From NCBI GenBank assembly GCA_903923795.1, contig CAIXYX010000136.1, forward strand, positions 1-12,658: a stretch of 12,658 nt of DNA. The letters are read 5' to 3'. This document shows, piece by piece, positions 6,090-12,249 of this stretch; within the stretch, counting starts at the first letter, position 1; the number at the start of each line of letters is the position of its first letter. The notes beneath the pieces were generated by a model. That model was not told the origin of the DNA. It saw only the letters and a program-made list of their open reading frames with translations, and ran no database searches. Made by a program: the position numbers and the translations under genes. This DNA comes from an uncultured Microcaldota archaeon. Its GTDB lineage: Archaea > Micrarchaeota > Micrarchaeia > Anstonellales > Anstonellaceae.

Positions 6090-6613
6090 CAGATTAGCTG
6101 GATGCCCAATACCTCACTCGCGAAGGCTTGGGAATCCACTTTACTGATCCGATGCGTTGCACCTAACTTTGCTCTGGCGTATCTGCGGCGAGCCACGCGG
6201 GCCCCGCCTTTTCGGCGCAGCGTCACGCACACGTCGAAGCCGATGATGCCGATTTTCGGGTCGTATTTCGCGCCCGGGAATTCGATGTATTCGGGAACTC
6301 CGAAACTGAAGTGCCCCTCCTTGTCGAAAGAGCGCTTGGGAAGCTTGAACTCGCGCACATGCAGCGCTTTCTTGACGAACTCAAGTGCTTCTGTGCCGCG
6401 CAGCGTGGTCTTGGCGCCGATGGGGTCGCCCTTCTTTATCTTGAAGACCGGATTGCGCACCTTGGCGAGAGTCTCGACGGCGTGTCTTCCCGAGAGGCGC
6501 TCAAGAAGCGTCTTGGCGTTCTCTAAGTCTGCGCCGGAGTGGCCCACGCCTATGTTGAGCGTGATCTTGTCGATGACGATTTGTCGCATCGGATTTGGGG
6601 TTGTGTTTTCCAT
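6089..6613 (-). CDS. rpl5: 50S ribosomal protein L5 (uL5)
   Basis: A 174-residue uL5, which binds 5S rRNA with L18 and contacts the P-site tRNA. Landmarks are IDKITLNIGVG near residue 16 (the family 'kvvvNiGvG' motif), then LLERLSGRHAVETLAK, then DPIGAKTTLRG, then FSFGVPEYIEFPGAKYDPK. The C-terminal IIGFDVCVTLRRKG ends the conserved core. Two in-frame ATGs exist, at 6619 and 6613. The upstream sequence GGAGTAGAT (6626-6618) overlaps the first ATG and is correctly spaced for the second, so 6613 is preferred; the alternative adds Met-Gln. The gene is 19 bases after S4e. Confidence 0.95.
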   Translation of the reverse strand: MENTTPNPMRQIVIDKITLNIGVGHSGADLENAKTLLERLSGRHAVETLAKVRNPVFKIKKGDPIGAKTTLRGTEALEFVKKALHVREFKLPKRSFDKEGHFSFGVPEYIEFPGAKYDPKIGIIGFDVCVTLRRKGGARVARRRYARAKLGATHRISKVDSQAFASEVLGIQLI

Positions 6614-6632
6614 TTGCATCTACTCCAAAACT

Positions 6633-7334
6633 TTAGGCGAATTGGTCATCCACCACGAAGAGGTATTTTGTGACGGTGATAAAGCTCTCGTTGCCCGAGC
6701 GCATCCTGCTCTCCGAATCCATTGAGCCTACGCGCTCGATGATGCTCTCCATCGTGGCGATTTCTCCCGCATGCTTGCCCGATGTGATGAGGCAGCGCAC
6801 TCCGGGCGCAAGCGGCAATTGCTGCTCGAGCTTGAATGACGGCATGCTCATGCGCAATGTCGCGCCCATCTTCACCGAATCGTCGGCCTTCATGGTGCGG
6901 CCGTCGTGGAGCGAAATCTGCACCTGCTTGCCCTTCATCGTTGTCTTGCCCACCACTTTGCACAGTTTGTGCTTGGCAAGCGAGCCCTCTATCTCTTTTG
7001 GCATGAGGCGTCCGCCGATGATTTGCATGCGCCATGTCTTGCCCATTTTGGGAATCTCGATGATGTCCATGAGTCCGATTGGGCGGTGCACGTCGCGGAT
7101 GACTTTGGAGTCAACCTTTATCGAGCCGGCTGTGATGGCTTTTTTGACCTCGCGCAAATCGTCGCCCACTTTGAGCACGTCTCTTAGCAGCACTCCCAAC
7201 GCCATGGACTGGCCTCTTGCGTGCGGGCCGGGCTTGGGCGAGAGCAGCCACTGGATGTGCTTGCGTCCGATTACCGGGATGTTGACCGGGACGGTCAGGC
7301 GCTTGTAATGGCGGGATCCTCCTCGTTTAGCCAT
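6633..7334 (-). CDS. rps4e: 30S ribosomal protein S4e (eS4)
   Basis: A 233-residue eS4, a small-subunit protein of archaea and eukaryotes. The N-terminus has GGSRHYKRLTVP, then the family stretch LSPKPGPHARGQSMALGVLLRDVL. Next comes an S4-like RNA-binding segment (VKKAITAGSIKVDSKVIRD, then HRPIGLMDII), a central domain with LHDGRTM, and a C-terminal KOW-like segment (CLITSGKHAGEIATMESI). The open frame begins nine bases upstream at an ATG (7343), but this overlaps the binding site GAGATGAT. The ATG at 7334, directly before AKRGGSRHYKRL, matches family proteins and the operon's spacing. The gap to L24 is 24 bases. Confidence 0.96.
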   Translation of the reverse strand: MAKRGGSRHYKRLTVPVNIPVIGRKHIQWLLSPKPGPHARGQSMALGVLLRDVLKVGDDLREVKKAITAGSIKVDSKVIRDVHRPIGLMDIIEIPKMGKTWRMQIIGGRLMPKEIEGSLAKHKLCKVVGKTTMKGKQVQISLHDGRTMKADDSVKMGATLRMSMPSFKLEQQLPLAPGVRCLITSGKHAGEIATMESIIERVGSMDSESRMRSGNESFITVTKYLFVVDDQFA

Positions 7335-7338
7335 AAAT

Positions 7339-7346
7339 ATCATCTC
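7339..7346 (-). promoter_or_regulatory. Ribosome binding site deciding the S4e start
   Basis: GAGATGAT (seven of eight matches to GAGGTGAT) ends four bases before the ATG at 7334. The ATG at 7343 lies within it and is unlikely to be used. The start block is TGATATTTATGG, one base different from the four identical copies. Confidence 0.7.
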
Positions 7347-7358
7347 AAATGAATGTCA

Positions 7359-7823
7359 TCAGTTTGTTTTCGCGTTCGGCGCTGCGCCCGATGCCGGGGC
7401 CGTCATCTGTGCGGGGGCCGAGGGTGTATTTGTTTTTTGGCTGCTTGCTTTTGTCGTCCTCTTTCCTCTTGCAATGATTTCGGCGCGGTCCTTGTTGGCG
7501 AAATCGCCGTCGATAATTTCGACATTGGCGGGCTGGATAGGTTTCAACTTCTCGACTCCGCGGGCTGTTTTGTTGACGAACCCTTCAATGTAGAGGCGCA
7601 GTCTGTGGTAGTCGGCGCGCATGACATTGCCGACTTTGCCGGCGTCCGTTCCAACGCGCAGGCGCACTTTGTCGCCCTTTCTTATCTGCATCGAGCGGCG
7701 GGTGATCCCCAGTTTGGCGCGCAGGTCCTTTGACAGATGCACGTGCATCATGGCCTTGCGCGCGCTCAGAGGCGCCGTGTACCTCTGTTTGCGCTGTGTC
7801 CGGGGTTTGACGGAGTTGAACAT
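7359..7823 (-). CDS. rpl24: 50S ribosomal protein L24 (uL24), with C-terminal low-complexity tail
   Basis: A 154-residue archaeal uL24, an early assembly protein near the exit tunnel. The N-terminus has SVKPRTQRKQRYTAPLSARK and the MHVHLSKDLR segment. The KOW motif follows at about residues 46-70 (IRKGDKVRLRVGTDAGKVGNV), then LRLYIEGFVNKTARGVEK and the end of the core at PANVEIIDGD. The last ~38 residues are a Ser/Thr/Ala/Pro/Lys tail that is not part of the usual ~120-residue family core and is probably disordered. The ATG at 7823 is preceded by GAGTGAGAT. The gene starts 24 bases after the L14 stop. Confidence 0.96.
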   Translation of the reverse strand: MFNSVKPRTQRKQRYTAPLSARKAMMHVHLSKDLRAKLGITRRSMQIRKGDKVRLRVGTDAGKVGNVMRADYHRLRLYIEGFVNKTARGVEKLKPIQPANVEIIDGDFANKDRAEIIARGKRTTKASSQKTNTPSAPAQMTAPASGAAPNAKTN

Positions 7824-7847
7824 AATCTCACTCGTGTTTTTCTCGCA

Positions 7848-8246
7848 TTAAACTACTGCTGGCGCGATGGCGGCCACTTTGGGGAAGCGGTCGGCGACTT
7901 CGCGCGCTACTGCACCCTTGATTTCTGTGCCTACAGGCAGGCCCGCGTCGTCGATGATGACGACCGCGTTGTCCTCGAACATGAGGCGCATGCCGTTCGG
8001 TCTTCGGTAAATCTGTTTTTGGCGCACGACGAGGGCCTTGAGCACTTTCTTGCGCATGGCCTGCGTGCCCTTTTTCACCGACACGATGACGATGTCGCCG
8101 ACGCCCACTTTGGGATACATCGACTTGGATGCCTTGGCGCCCTTTGTGCCGATGATTTGCACTATCTTTGCGCCGGAATTGTCATTGCACACTATCTTCG
8201 AGCCGACTTGAAGGCCCTTGTTGACTCTTGCGCCCAAACCTTTCAT
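7848..8246 (-). CDS. rpl14: 50S ribosomal protein L14 (uL14)
   Basis: A 132-residue uL14, located at the subunit interface of the large subunit (bridge B5/B8 region). Landmarks are LQVGSKIVCNDNSGAKIVQIIG (the family 'l...D.SGak' motif), then PKVGVGDIVIVSVKKGT, then VLKALVVRQKQIYRRPNGMRLMFEDNAVVIID, and the C-terminal IKGAVAREVADRFPKVA. The open frame begins at a GTG (8255) that is part of the binding site AGGTGGAT; the ATG at 8246 is at the standard distance. The S17 stop codon TAG (8258-8256) runs into this binding site, giving 9 bases between genes and implying coupling. Confidence 0.97.
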   Translation of the reverse strand: MKGLGARVNKGLQVGSKIVCNDNSGAKIVQIIGTKGAKASKSMYPKVGVGDIVIVSVKKGTQAMRKKVLKALVVRQKQIYRRPNGMRLMFEDNAVVIIDDAGLPVGTEIKGAVAREVADRFPKVAAIAPAVV

Positions 8247-8255
8247 GACATCCAC

Positions 8256-8654
8256 CTAAAGTTGAGCAGCCGAGCCGCTTTTGGCGGCCGGTGCCTTTGT
8301 CTCTTTCTTTTCCTCGTGCTCGCGCGTGTATTGTCCCTCGTCATGGGGCTTGACCTGGCCCGGTGCGAGCCGACCCGCGCCGCGGTGCATGATTTTGGTC
8401 ACAATCCATGCTTTTGTCTTCGATATCTTGCGGCATTCCGCTATCTCGACGACATCTCCCATGCGCGCGCCGATTTCCTCGGGGTTGTGCGCGGGCGTCT
8501 TTGAGATGGAGCGGGCGTACCGTTTGTAGCGCGGTATGTAAGTCTCGATGTCGCGCTGCACAATCACTGTGCGTTTGGCTCGATCGGAGACGACGACGCC
8601 GACGGTGATGTGTCCACGGGTGGACAGCGGCCGGGTTTTGTCAGATGAACTCAT
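8256..8654 (-). CDS. rps17: 30S ribosomal protein S17 (uS17)
   Basis: A 132-residue uS17, a small-subunit primary rRNA-binding OB-fold protein. Landmarks are HITVGVVVSDRAKRTVIVQRD (first strands of the OB fold), then PRYKRYARSISKTPAHNPEE with the Ser-Lys-x2-AHNP motif typical of archaeal and eukaryotic S17, then ARMGDVVEIAECRKISKTKAWIV. A Lys/Glu/Ala-rich tail of about 20 residues follows. Three in-frame ATGs are possible (8681, 8669, 8654). Only 8654 has a GTGA element at the operon's usual spacing, and it removes a non-conserved MHENMSVKI segment. The start is reasonably sure; the identity is sure. Confidence 0.95.
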   Translation of the reverse strand: MSSSDKTRPLSTRGHITVGVVVSDRAKRTVIVQRDIETYIPRYKRYARSISKTPAHNPEEIGARMGDVVEIAECRKISKTKAWIVTKIMHRGAGRLAPGQVKPHDEGQYTREHEEKKETKAPAAKSGSAAQL

Positions 8655-8681
8655 AATTTTCACGCTCATGTTTTCATGCAT

Positions 8682-9005
8682 TTATTTTCCCATGATTTTT
8701 TTGTACAGGCGTTTCGTGCGGTCTTCGGAGCGCATGATTGCCTCACCTGCATCGATAATCATTTCATGTTTCTCGTTCATGCCGTTTTTCTCGCTCATTT
8801 CATTTTTCTCTTTTTTCTCGCCGACTACTGCGAGCCTTGTGCCGCTTTTTGGAATCTGCCGGACGCTTCCATCATCGAGCTGAATCGAGAGCATTCGCAC
8901 GCCCTCGTCGAGCAGAACGCCCTCCAAACCGATTTGATTTGGATTGGCTGCTTCGACGACGCGCAGGCGCAAGCCTCGCCATTCCTCGACCATGATGGGA
9001 TCCAT
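8682..9005 (-). CDS. rnp1: Ribonuclease P protein component 1 (Rpp29/POP4)
   Basis: A 107-residue archaeal Rpp29, the RNase P subunit that pairs with Rpp21 and binds the specificity domain of RNase P RNA for tRNA 5'-end processing. The Sm-like barrel is seen as WRGLRLRVVEAANPNQIGLEGVLLDE followed by LSIQLDDGSVRQIPKSG, close to the family 'G..v.V..s.dps..GieG.vv.Et' and '..ipK.g' patterns. The terminal helix has RSEDRTKRLYKK, matching the family 'RpEdR.kk'. Between barrel and helix lies an unusual low-complexity stretch, EKKEKNEM SEKNGM NEKHEM, encoded by an 18-base tandem repeat. The ATG at 9005 has AAGGG upstream; an ATG at 8993 is a weaker alternative, and the longer frame to 9194 only shadows aIF1. 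Position between aIF1 and S17 is the archaeal standard. Confidence 0.92.
   Translation of the reverse strand: MDPIMVEEWRGLRLRVVEAANPNQIGLEGVLLDEGVRMLSIQLDDGSVRQIPKSGTRLAVVGEKKEKNEMSEKNGMNEKHEMIIDAGEAIMRSEDRTKRLYKKIMGK
8757..8810. repeat. 18-base tandem repeat, three copies, inside the Rpp29 gene
   Basis: Three imperfect 18-base units lie head to tail: 8757-8774 (aatcatttcatgtttctc), 8775-8792 (gttcatgccgtttttctc) and 8793-8810 (gctcatttcatttttctc), with a degraded partial copy after them. They encode, in protein order, EKNEMS, EKNGMN and EKHEMI. The unit is a multiple of three, so copy-number change keeps the frame. Confidence 0.75.
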
Positions 9006-9037
9006 AGGAATTCCCTTGTTTTGTGTGTCTCGCTTTT

Positions 9038-9355
9038 TTAGTTCAATCCGGGGATGATTACAATGCTCTCGGCCGGATAATTCTGCGCCATCAAAAGGGC
9101 TTTTATTTTGGCCAAATGGTTTCCTTGCAGCACGATGACACCCTCTTTCACGGTGCCGCCGCAGGCCAGTTTGGTCTTCAGCTCTTTCGCGCATTCATCC
9201 AGCCGTTCCCCTTCAAGCCCTTCGATGATCGTGACCAGTTTGCGGAATCTCTTCTTGGTCGCGAACACGCGGATTTTTCGCACATCCTCCTTGTCGAGGA
9301 TGTCACACGCGCATATCTCTTTGGGCAAGCCACACTTCGGGCAGATTTCAGGCAC
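9038..9355 (-). CDS. sui1: Translation initiation factor aIF1 (SUI1 family), GTG start
   Basis: A 105-residue SUI1/aIF1 homologue, which binds the small subunit near the P site and enforces correct start-codon selection. An N-terminal zinc-ribbon-like motif has C5, C8, C15 and C17 (CPKCGLPKEICAC), as in other archaeal members. The SUI1 fold follows: RKLVTIIEGLEG, then ELKTKLACGGTVKEGVIVLQGNH, the family '..Lk..laCGGtvk...i.lqGdh' motif. The start must be the GTG at 9355. The frame has a stop (TGA at 9364-9362) three codons upstream, and no ATG occurs before the cysteine motif. A strong binding site, GAGGTGA (9368-9362), precedes it. The start overlaps the L29 end by 8 bases. It is the only non-ATG start among the genes here. 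Confidence 0.95.
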   Translation of the reverse strand: MPEICPKCGLPKEICACDILDKEDVRKIRVFATKKRFRKLVTIIEGLEGERLDECAKELKTKLACGGTVKEGVIVLQGNHLAKIKALLMAQNYPAESIVIIPGLN

Positions 9356-9611
9356 TCGATTTCACCTCAGTCTTGCGGCTCATTGGCCGCTTGAGCATGC
9401 TGTTCGGCACGACTTCGCCCTTCTGGGCGATGAATGTGAGTATGCGCGCAACTGTTTTGCGCAACTCGCGGATTTTTCCGGGGTTGGAGGAGCGGCCGCC
9501 GCTCTTCACCAAACCTCTCTCGGAATTGAGCTCTTTTCTTATCTCCGTTAGCTTTACACCGAGCGTTTTGGTGTCCATCGCTTTGAGCTCTTTTTTGCGG
9601 ATGATTGCCAT
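9348..9611 (-). CDS. rpl29: 50S ribosomal protein L29 (uL29)
   Basis: An 87-residue uL29, a two-helix large-subunit protein at the tunnel exit that takes part in docking SRP and chaperones. Landmarks are IIRKKELKAMDTKTLGVKLTEIRKELNSERG, then a glycine/serine turn (SGGRSSNPGKI), then the second helix RELRKTVARILTFIAQKG. The C-terminal ~17 residues are basic. Two ATGs are in frame, 9617 and 9611; the binding site GAGGT (9623-9619) is correctly spaced for 9611, and the upstream ATG lies too close to it. The gene overlaps aIF1 by 8 bases, so the two are translationally coupled. Confidence 0.94.
   Translation of the reverse strand: MAIIRKKELKAMDTKTLGVKLTEIRKELNSERGLVKSGGRSSNPGKIRELRKTVARILTFIAQKGEVVPNSMLKRPMSRKTEVKSSA
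9362..9368 (-). promoter_or_regulatory. Ribosome binding site of aIF1 inside the L29 gene
   Basis: GAGGTGA is a seven-base match to the complement of the archaeal 16S rRNA 3' end, the longest uninterrupted match noted in the operon. It lies within the last codons of L29 and six bases before the aIF1 GTG. Its last three bases also form the in-frame stop that excludes any longer aIF1 start. Confidence 0.8.
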
Positions 9612-9636
9612 TTGCATAACCTCTCGTTTGAACTAT

Positions 9637-10404
9637 TTAACGCCGATGGCCGCCGGGCCTCGGACCACCTGCGCCACCCATGGGGCGGCGGGGCGGGATG
9701 CGCCTCTTCGGGGGAGCCGTCGCACCCTTGAGCGGGTCGGGCGTCTCCTCGCGAACCGAGCGCGTCTCGGACACGTCTTCGGCATGTTGGATGAGTTTGG
9801 GTATCTCGACTTTGGTGACTGCTCCCTTGTCGGGGAACACGGTTCCGGGCAGCACGAGGCGGACCAGGATTCCGATTGCTCCGGACTTGGGGTAGGCAGT
9901 CACGTGGCCGACCTTTACCAGACGAGCGGGCTCGCCGGCTTTTGGCACGTAGCCTGCCATGACACGCAATGCTTTGGAGCGGCCACCTTTGGCAGCCAAT
10001 TTTCCGGCAGCAACAATCTCTGCGCCGAGCGCCCCGTTCGCCATGATGTCACGGAGAGCGGAATGCAATATGGCGCGGGGCTTCTTGCCCATCTCGATGA
10101 ATCGGCAAATCTTTTTCGCGACGAGGCGGGGCTCCAATTCGGGGTGCGCGGTCTCGACGACGGAAATCTGCGGGTTCTCCATCTTGAACTCGCCGGCAAT
10201 CATGTCGGTGAGGTCGCGGATTGTGCGGCCCTTCTTGCCGATGACCCGTCCCGGTGTCGTGACCTCGACGGCGATGCGCGTCACCATAGGCGTGCGCTGG
10301 ATGTCCACGTGCGTAAAGCCCGCGCGGTCCAATTCCTTTTCCAAGAAATTGGAGACCTGGTAGCGGACTATGGCTTCTTCGACGAATTTGCGTTCAATGC
10401 CCAT
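9637..10404 (-). CDS. rps3: 30S ribosomal protein S3 (uS3)
   Basis: A 255-residue uS3, a small-subunit head protein lining the mRNA entry channel. The N-terminal region MGIERKFVEEAIVRYQVSNFL and an archaeal-type KH domain at about residues 40-85 are clear. The KH GxxG loop is GKKG within TPGRVIGKKGRTIRDLT. The C-terminal S3 domain includes KAGEPARLVKVGHVTAYPKSGAIGILVR and IPKLI. After about residue 210 comes a charged linker and a basic Pro/Gly/Arg tail (PPKRRIPPRRP, then GGPRPGGHRR), probably RNA-binding and unstructured. The ATG at 10404 has AAGGTGA upstream. It starts 9 bases after the L22 stop. Confidence 0.97.
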   Translation of the reverse strand: MGIERKFVEEAIVRYQVSNFLEKELDRAGFTHVDIQRTPMVTRIAVEVTTPGRVIGKKGRTIRDLTDMIAGEFKMENPQISVVETAHPELEPRLVAKKICRFIEMGKKPRAILHSALRDIMANGALGAEIVAAGKLAAKGGRSKALRVMAGYVPKAGEPARLVKVGHVTAYPKSGAIGILVRLVLPGTVFPDKGAVTKVEIPKLIQHAEDVSETRSVREETPDPLKGATAPPKRRIPPRRPMGGAGGPRPGGHRR

Positions 10405-10413
10405 TCGTTCACC

Positions 10414-11049
10414 TTAAGCTGTTATCTTTTGCTCGACTTTTCTTGTCTCGACTTTTGGAACTTCAACTTTCTTCGCCTCGACGACGGGCGAGGTCGCGGG
10501 TTTCGCGGTCTCGGTTTTGTTGGCGTCCGTCTTCTTTTCGTCTGTCTTTTTTGTCTCCTTCTTCTCATCTTTCTTCTCGACCTTCTTTCCCACGTTGCCG
10601 GGGATTTGCAATTCGCGGAGCACTATCTCCACGAATGCAGTCTCGAGGTTTGAGCGGCCGCGCTTGCCGCCTTTCGATGCCATCCTGCCATACACAACTT
10701 GCTTATTGGCCTGTATGTGAATAATCTTGCACTGGCCAAGCCCGAGCTTGTCTGCATTGGCGATGGCGTTCTCGAGGACGTCGCGAACGATGGCGCAGGA
10801 TTTGACCGGCCAGCCACCCTTCTTTCCCCCCAACTCACCGACGTGACCGCGGTGCTTGTTGTGGGTGAAGAGGCGCACGGGGCGCTCGCGGTTGGCGGCC
10901 TCGGTGAGGAACACCAAAGCTCCATCTGCTCGCCGTCCGCGCACGTTGCCGCAGACGTTGCACAAATCCTTGAAACTGGCGTTGACTCCGTCCACTCGGG
11001 CACGGGCGAGGCGCTCGTTCGGTGCGGATTCGTATGCGTAGTTGGCCAT
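10414..11049 (-). CDS. rpl22: 50S ribosomal protein L22 (uL22), with long Lys-rich C-terminal tail
   Basis: A 211-residue uL22, whose beta-hairpin lines the peptide exit tunnel. The N-terminus is MANYAYESAP; the core runs through FKDLCNVCGNVRGRRADGALVFL, then NRERPVRLFTHNKHRGHVG, then GGWPVKSCAIVRDVLENAIANAD, and the hairpin and last strand include ASKGGKRGRSNLETAFVEIVL. Archaeal L22 cores end about residue 150. The remaining ~60 residues are a highly charged tail of Lys/Glu/Asp/Thr with KVE and KKxE repeats (for example KKVEKKDEKKETKK), likely disordered. The Cys-x2-Cys near residue 30 is not a family hallmark that I know. The ATG at 11049 uses GTGAT as binding site, which contains the S19 stop codon; the gap is 4 bases. 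Confidence 0.95.
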   Translation of the reverse strand: MANYAYESAPNERLARARVDGVNASFKDLCNVCGNVRGRRADGALVFLTEAANRERPVRLFTHNKHRGHVGELGGKKGGWPVKSCAIVRDVLENAIANADKLGLGQCKIIHIQANKQVVYGRMASKGGKRGRSNLETAFVEIVLRELQIPGNVGKKVEKKDEKKETKKTDEKKTDANKTETAKPATSPVVEAKKVEVPKVETRKVEQKITA

Positions 11050-11053
11050 TCAA

Positions 11054-11485
11054 TCACTTCAGCGGGATGAATTTCGAGCCGCGTGTGGCGCCGATACCGG
11101 GGCCGGAGTGCAGCACTCTCGTCGTCGTGTGCAGGAAATCGCCGAGGCGGTATCCTATCTTGTCGGGCGTCATGAGTATGTTCTTGTATTCCTTGCCGTT
11201 GTAGATGCCGAACGTCAGGCCGACCCAATTGGGCAGCACGACTGCGGCGCGCACTCTTGTCTTAATCGCTTTTGGCATGGCGCCCTCTTTTTGTGGGATG
11301 CCCGCCATTTTCGTCTTGAACGCTGTGACCTTTTTCATCAGCTTCTTCATGTCGATGTTTTTCCCCTCCATCGCGCGCTTGAGCGCACGGCGGGAGCGGC
11401 TGGTGAGCATGGGCAGAGCATCGTCATTGGACATGTTCTCGAGGTCTTTCTTCGTCGCTCCCCGGTATTTCTCAATTTTCACCAT
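11054..11485 (-). CDS. rps19: 30S ribosomal protein S19 (uS19)
   Basis: A 143-residue archaeal-type uS19, a small-subunit head protein contacting the large subunit through inter-subunit bridges. Landmarks are VKIEKYRGATKKDLENMSND, a basic helix SRSRRALKRAME, then KTRVRAAVVLPNWVGLTFGIYNGKEYKNI, then MTPDKIGYRLGDF, and the near-invariant end HSGPGIGATRGSKFIPLK. Two in-frame ATGs (11491 and 11485) precede VKIEKY. The site AGGTGGAT overlaps the first and is properly placed for the second, so 11485 is preferred. The gene follows L2 by 11 bases, and its TGA stop lies inside the L22 ribosome binding site. Confidence 0.95.
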   Translation of the reverse strand: MVKIEKYRGATKKDLENMSNDDALPMLTSRSRRALKRAMEGKNIDMKKLMKKVTAFKTKMAGIPQKEGAMPKAIKTRVRAAVVLPNWVGLTFGIYNGKEYKNILMTPDKIGYRLGDFLHTTTRVLHSGPGIGATRGSKFIPLK

Positions 11486-11496
11486 AAGCATCCACC

Positions 11497-12237
11497 TTAA
11501 TTGTCATCGCGATTGGCTTTGCGCCGTCCCATGGAGCGGGCGGCGATGTTGCCGACCTTTCTTCCCGGAGGTGCGCCACGGCTTGTCGCCGAACTGCGGC
11601 CCTTGTGGTGCTGTTTGCCGCCGAACGGATGGGTGTAGGCAGACATGTGCACACCTCTGTTGACGGGCCACTTGCGGTTCTGCGCGTGTTTCTTGTAATG
11701 GTTAGTGCCAGCTTTGAGCAGAGGGCGCTCGAGCCTGCCGCCTCCGCATGTTATTCCGACCTGCGCTCTGCAAGTTGCCTGCATCTCCACTGTGTGATGG
11801 CTGGGCATCTTGAGATAGACGATGTCCCGCTCGCGGGCCGTCACCACTGCATATGCGCCGGGGGCGCGCACGAGTTTTCCGCAGTCTCCGGGCGAGCGTT
11901 CGACGTTGAACACATAGCCGCCTTCAGGGACTCGGGAGAGCGGGAGGATGTGGCTTTTACCCATCGGGGCATTGGCGCCTGTGAATATCTCGTCGCCGAT
12001 GGCGATGCCCTCGGCTGCCGGAAGCCATGCAGTGCTTCCGTCGGTGAATTGGACCATCATGAGCAATGTCTGGTGCCCCGGGTCGTCCTCGAATTTCATG
12101 ACTGCGCCGCGTAAAGAGCCCGTCTTCTCGATTTCGTCGAGAGGGCGGAACGAAATTTTCGCCTTGTAGCGGTGCGAGGGGGCGCGATAAGCGCCCGAGC
12201 CCTTGCCACGTCGTTGCTGTTTGAGTAGTTTGCCCAT
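11497..12237 (-). CDS. rpl2: 50S ribosomal protein L2 (uL2)
   Basis: A 246-residue uL2, a core large-subunit protein needed for subunit association and close to the peptidyl transferase centre. Landmarks are RRGKGSGAYRAPSHRYKA at the N-terminus, the OB-like domain LRGAVMKFEDDPGH, the SH3-like domain GDEIFTGANAPMGKSHILPL followed by NVERSPGDCGKLVRAPGAYA, then KMPSHHTVEM. The C-terminal loop is RGVHMSAYTHPFGGKQHHKG, then SRGAPPGRKVGNIAAR. The first His of the family 'DHPhGG' motif is kept; its preceding Asp is Thr, and HPFGG is the usual archaeal variant. The ATG at 12237 is preceded by GGGGAT. The gap to L23 is 12 bases. Confidence 0.97.
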   Translation of the reverse strand: MGKLLKQQRRGKGSGAYRAPSHRYKAKISFRPLDEIEKTGSLRGAVMKFEDDPGHQTLLMMVQFTDGSTAWLPAAEGIAIGDEIFTGANAPMGKSHILPLSRVPEGGYVFNVERSPGDCGKLVRAPGAYAVVTARERDIVYLKMPSHHTVEMQATCRAQVGITCGGGRLERPLLKAGTNHYKKHAQNRKWPVNRGVHMSAYTHPFGGKQHHKGRSSATSRGAPPGRKVGNIAARSMGRRKANRDDN

Positions 12238-12249
12238 TGAAATCCCCGA

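Noticed and set aside
9373..10653. Plus-strand open frame of 426 codons opposite L29, S3 and L22
   Set aside because: It lies antisense to three certain ribosomal protein genes, its translation is low-complexity and resembles no family, and long antisense frames are expected from the codon bias of these genes. The plus-strand frames at 7737-8504 and 6033-6725 are rejected for the same reason.
10940..11049. A zinc ribbon in L22 formed by the Cys-x2-Cys near residue 30
   Set aside because: Only one clear pair is present with a lone distant Cys, there is no second ligand pair nearby, and L22 is not known as a zinc protein.
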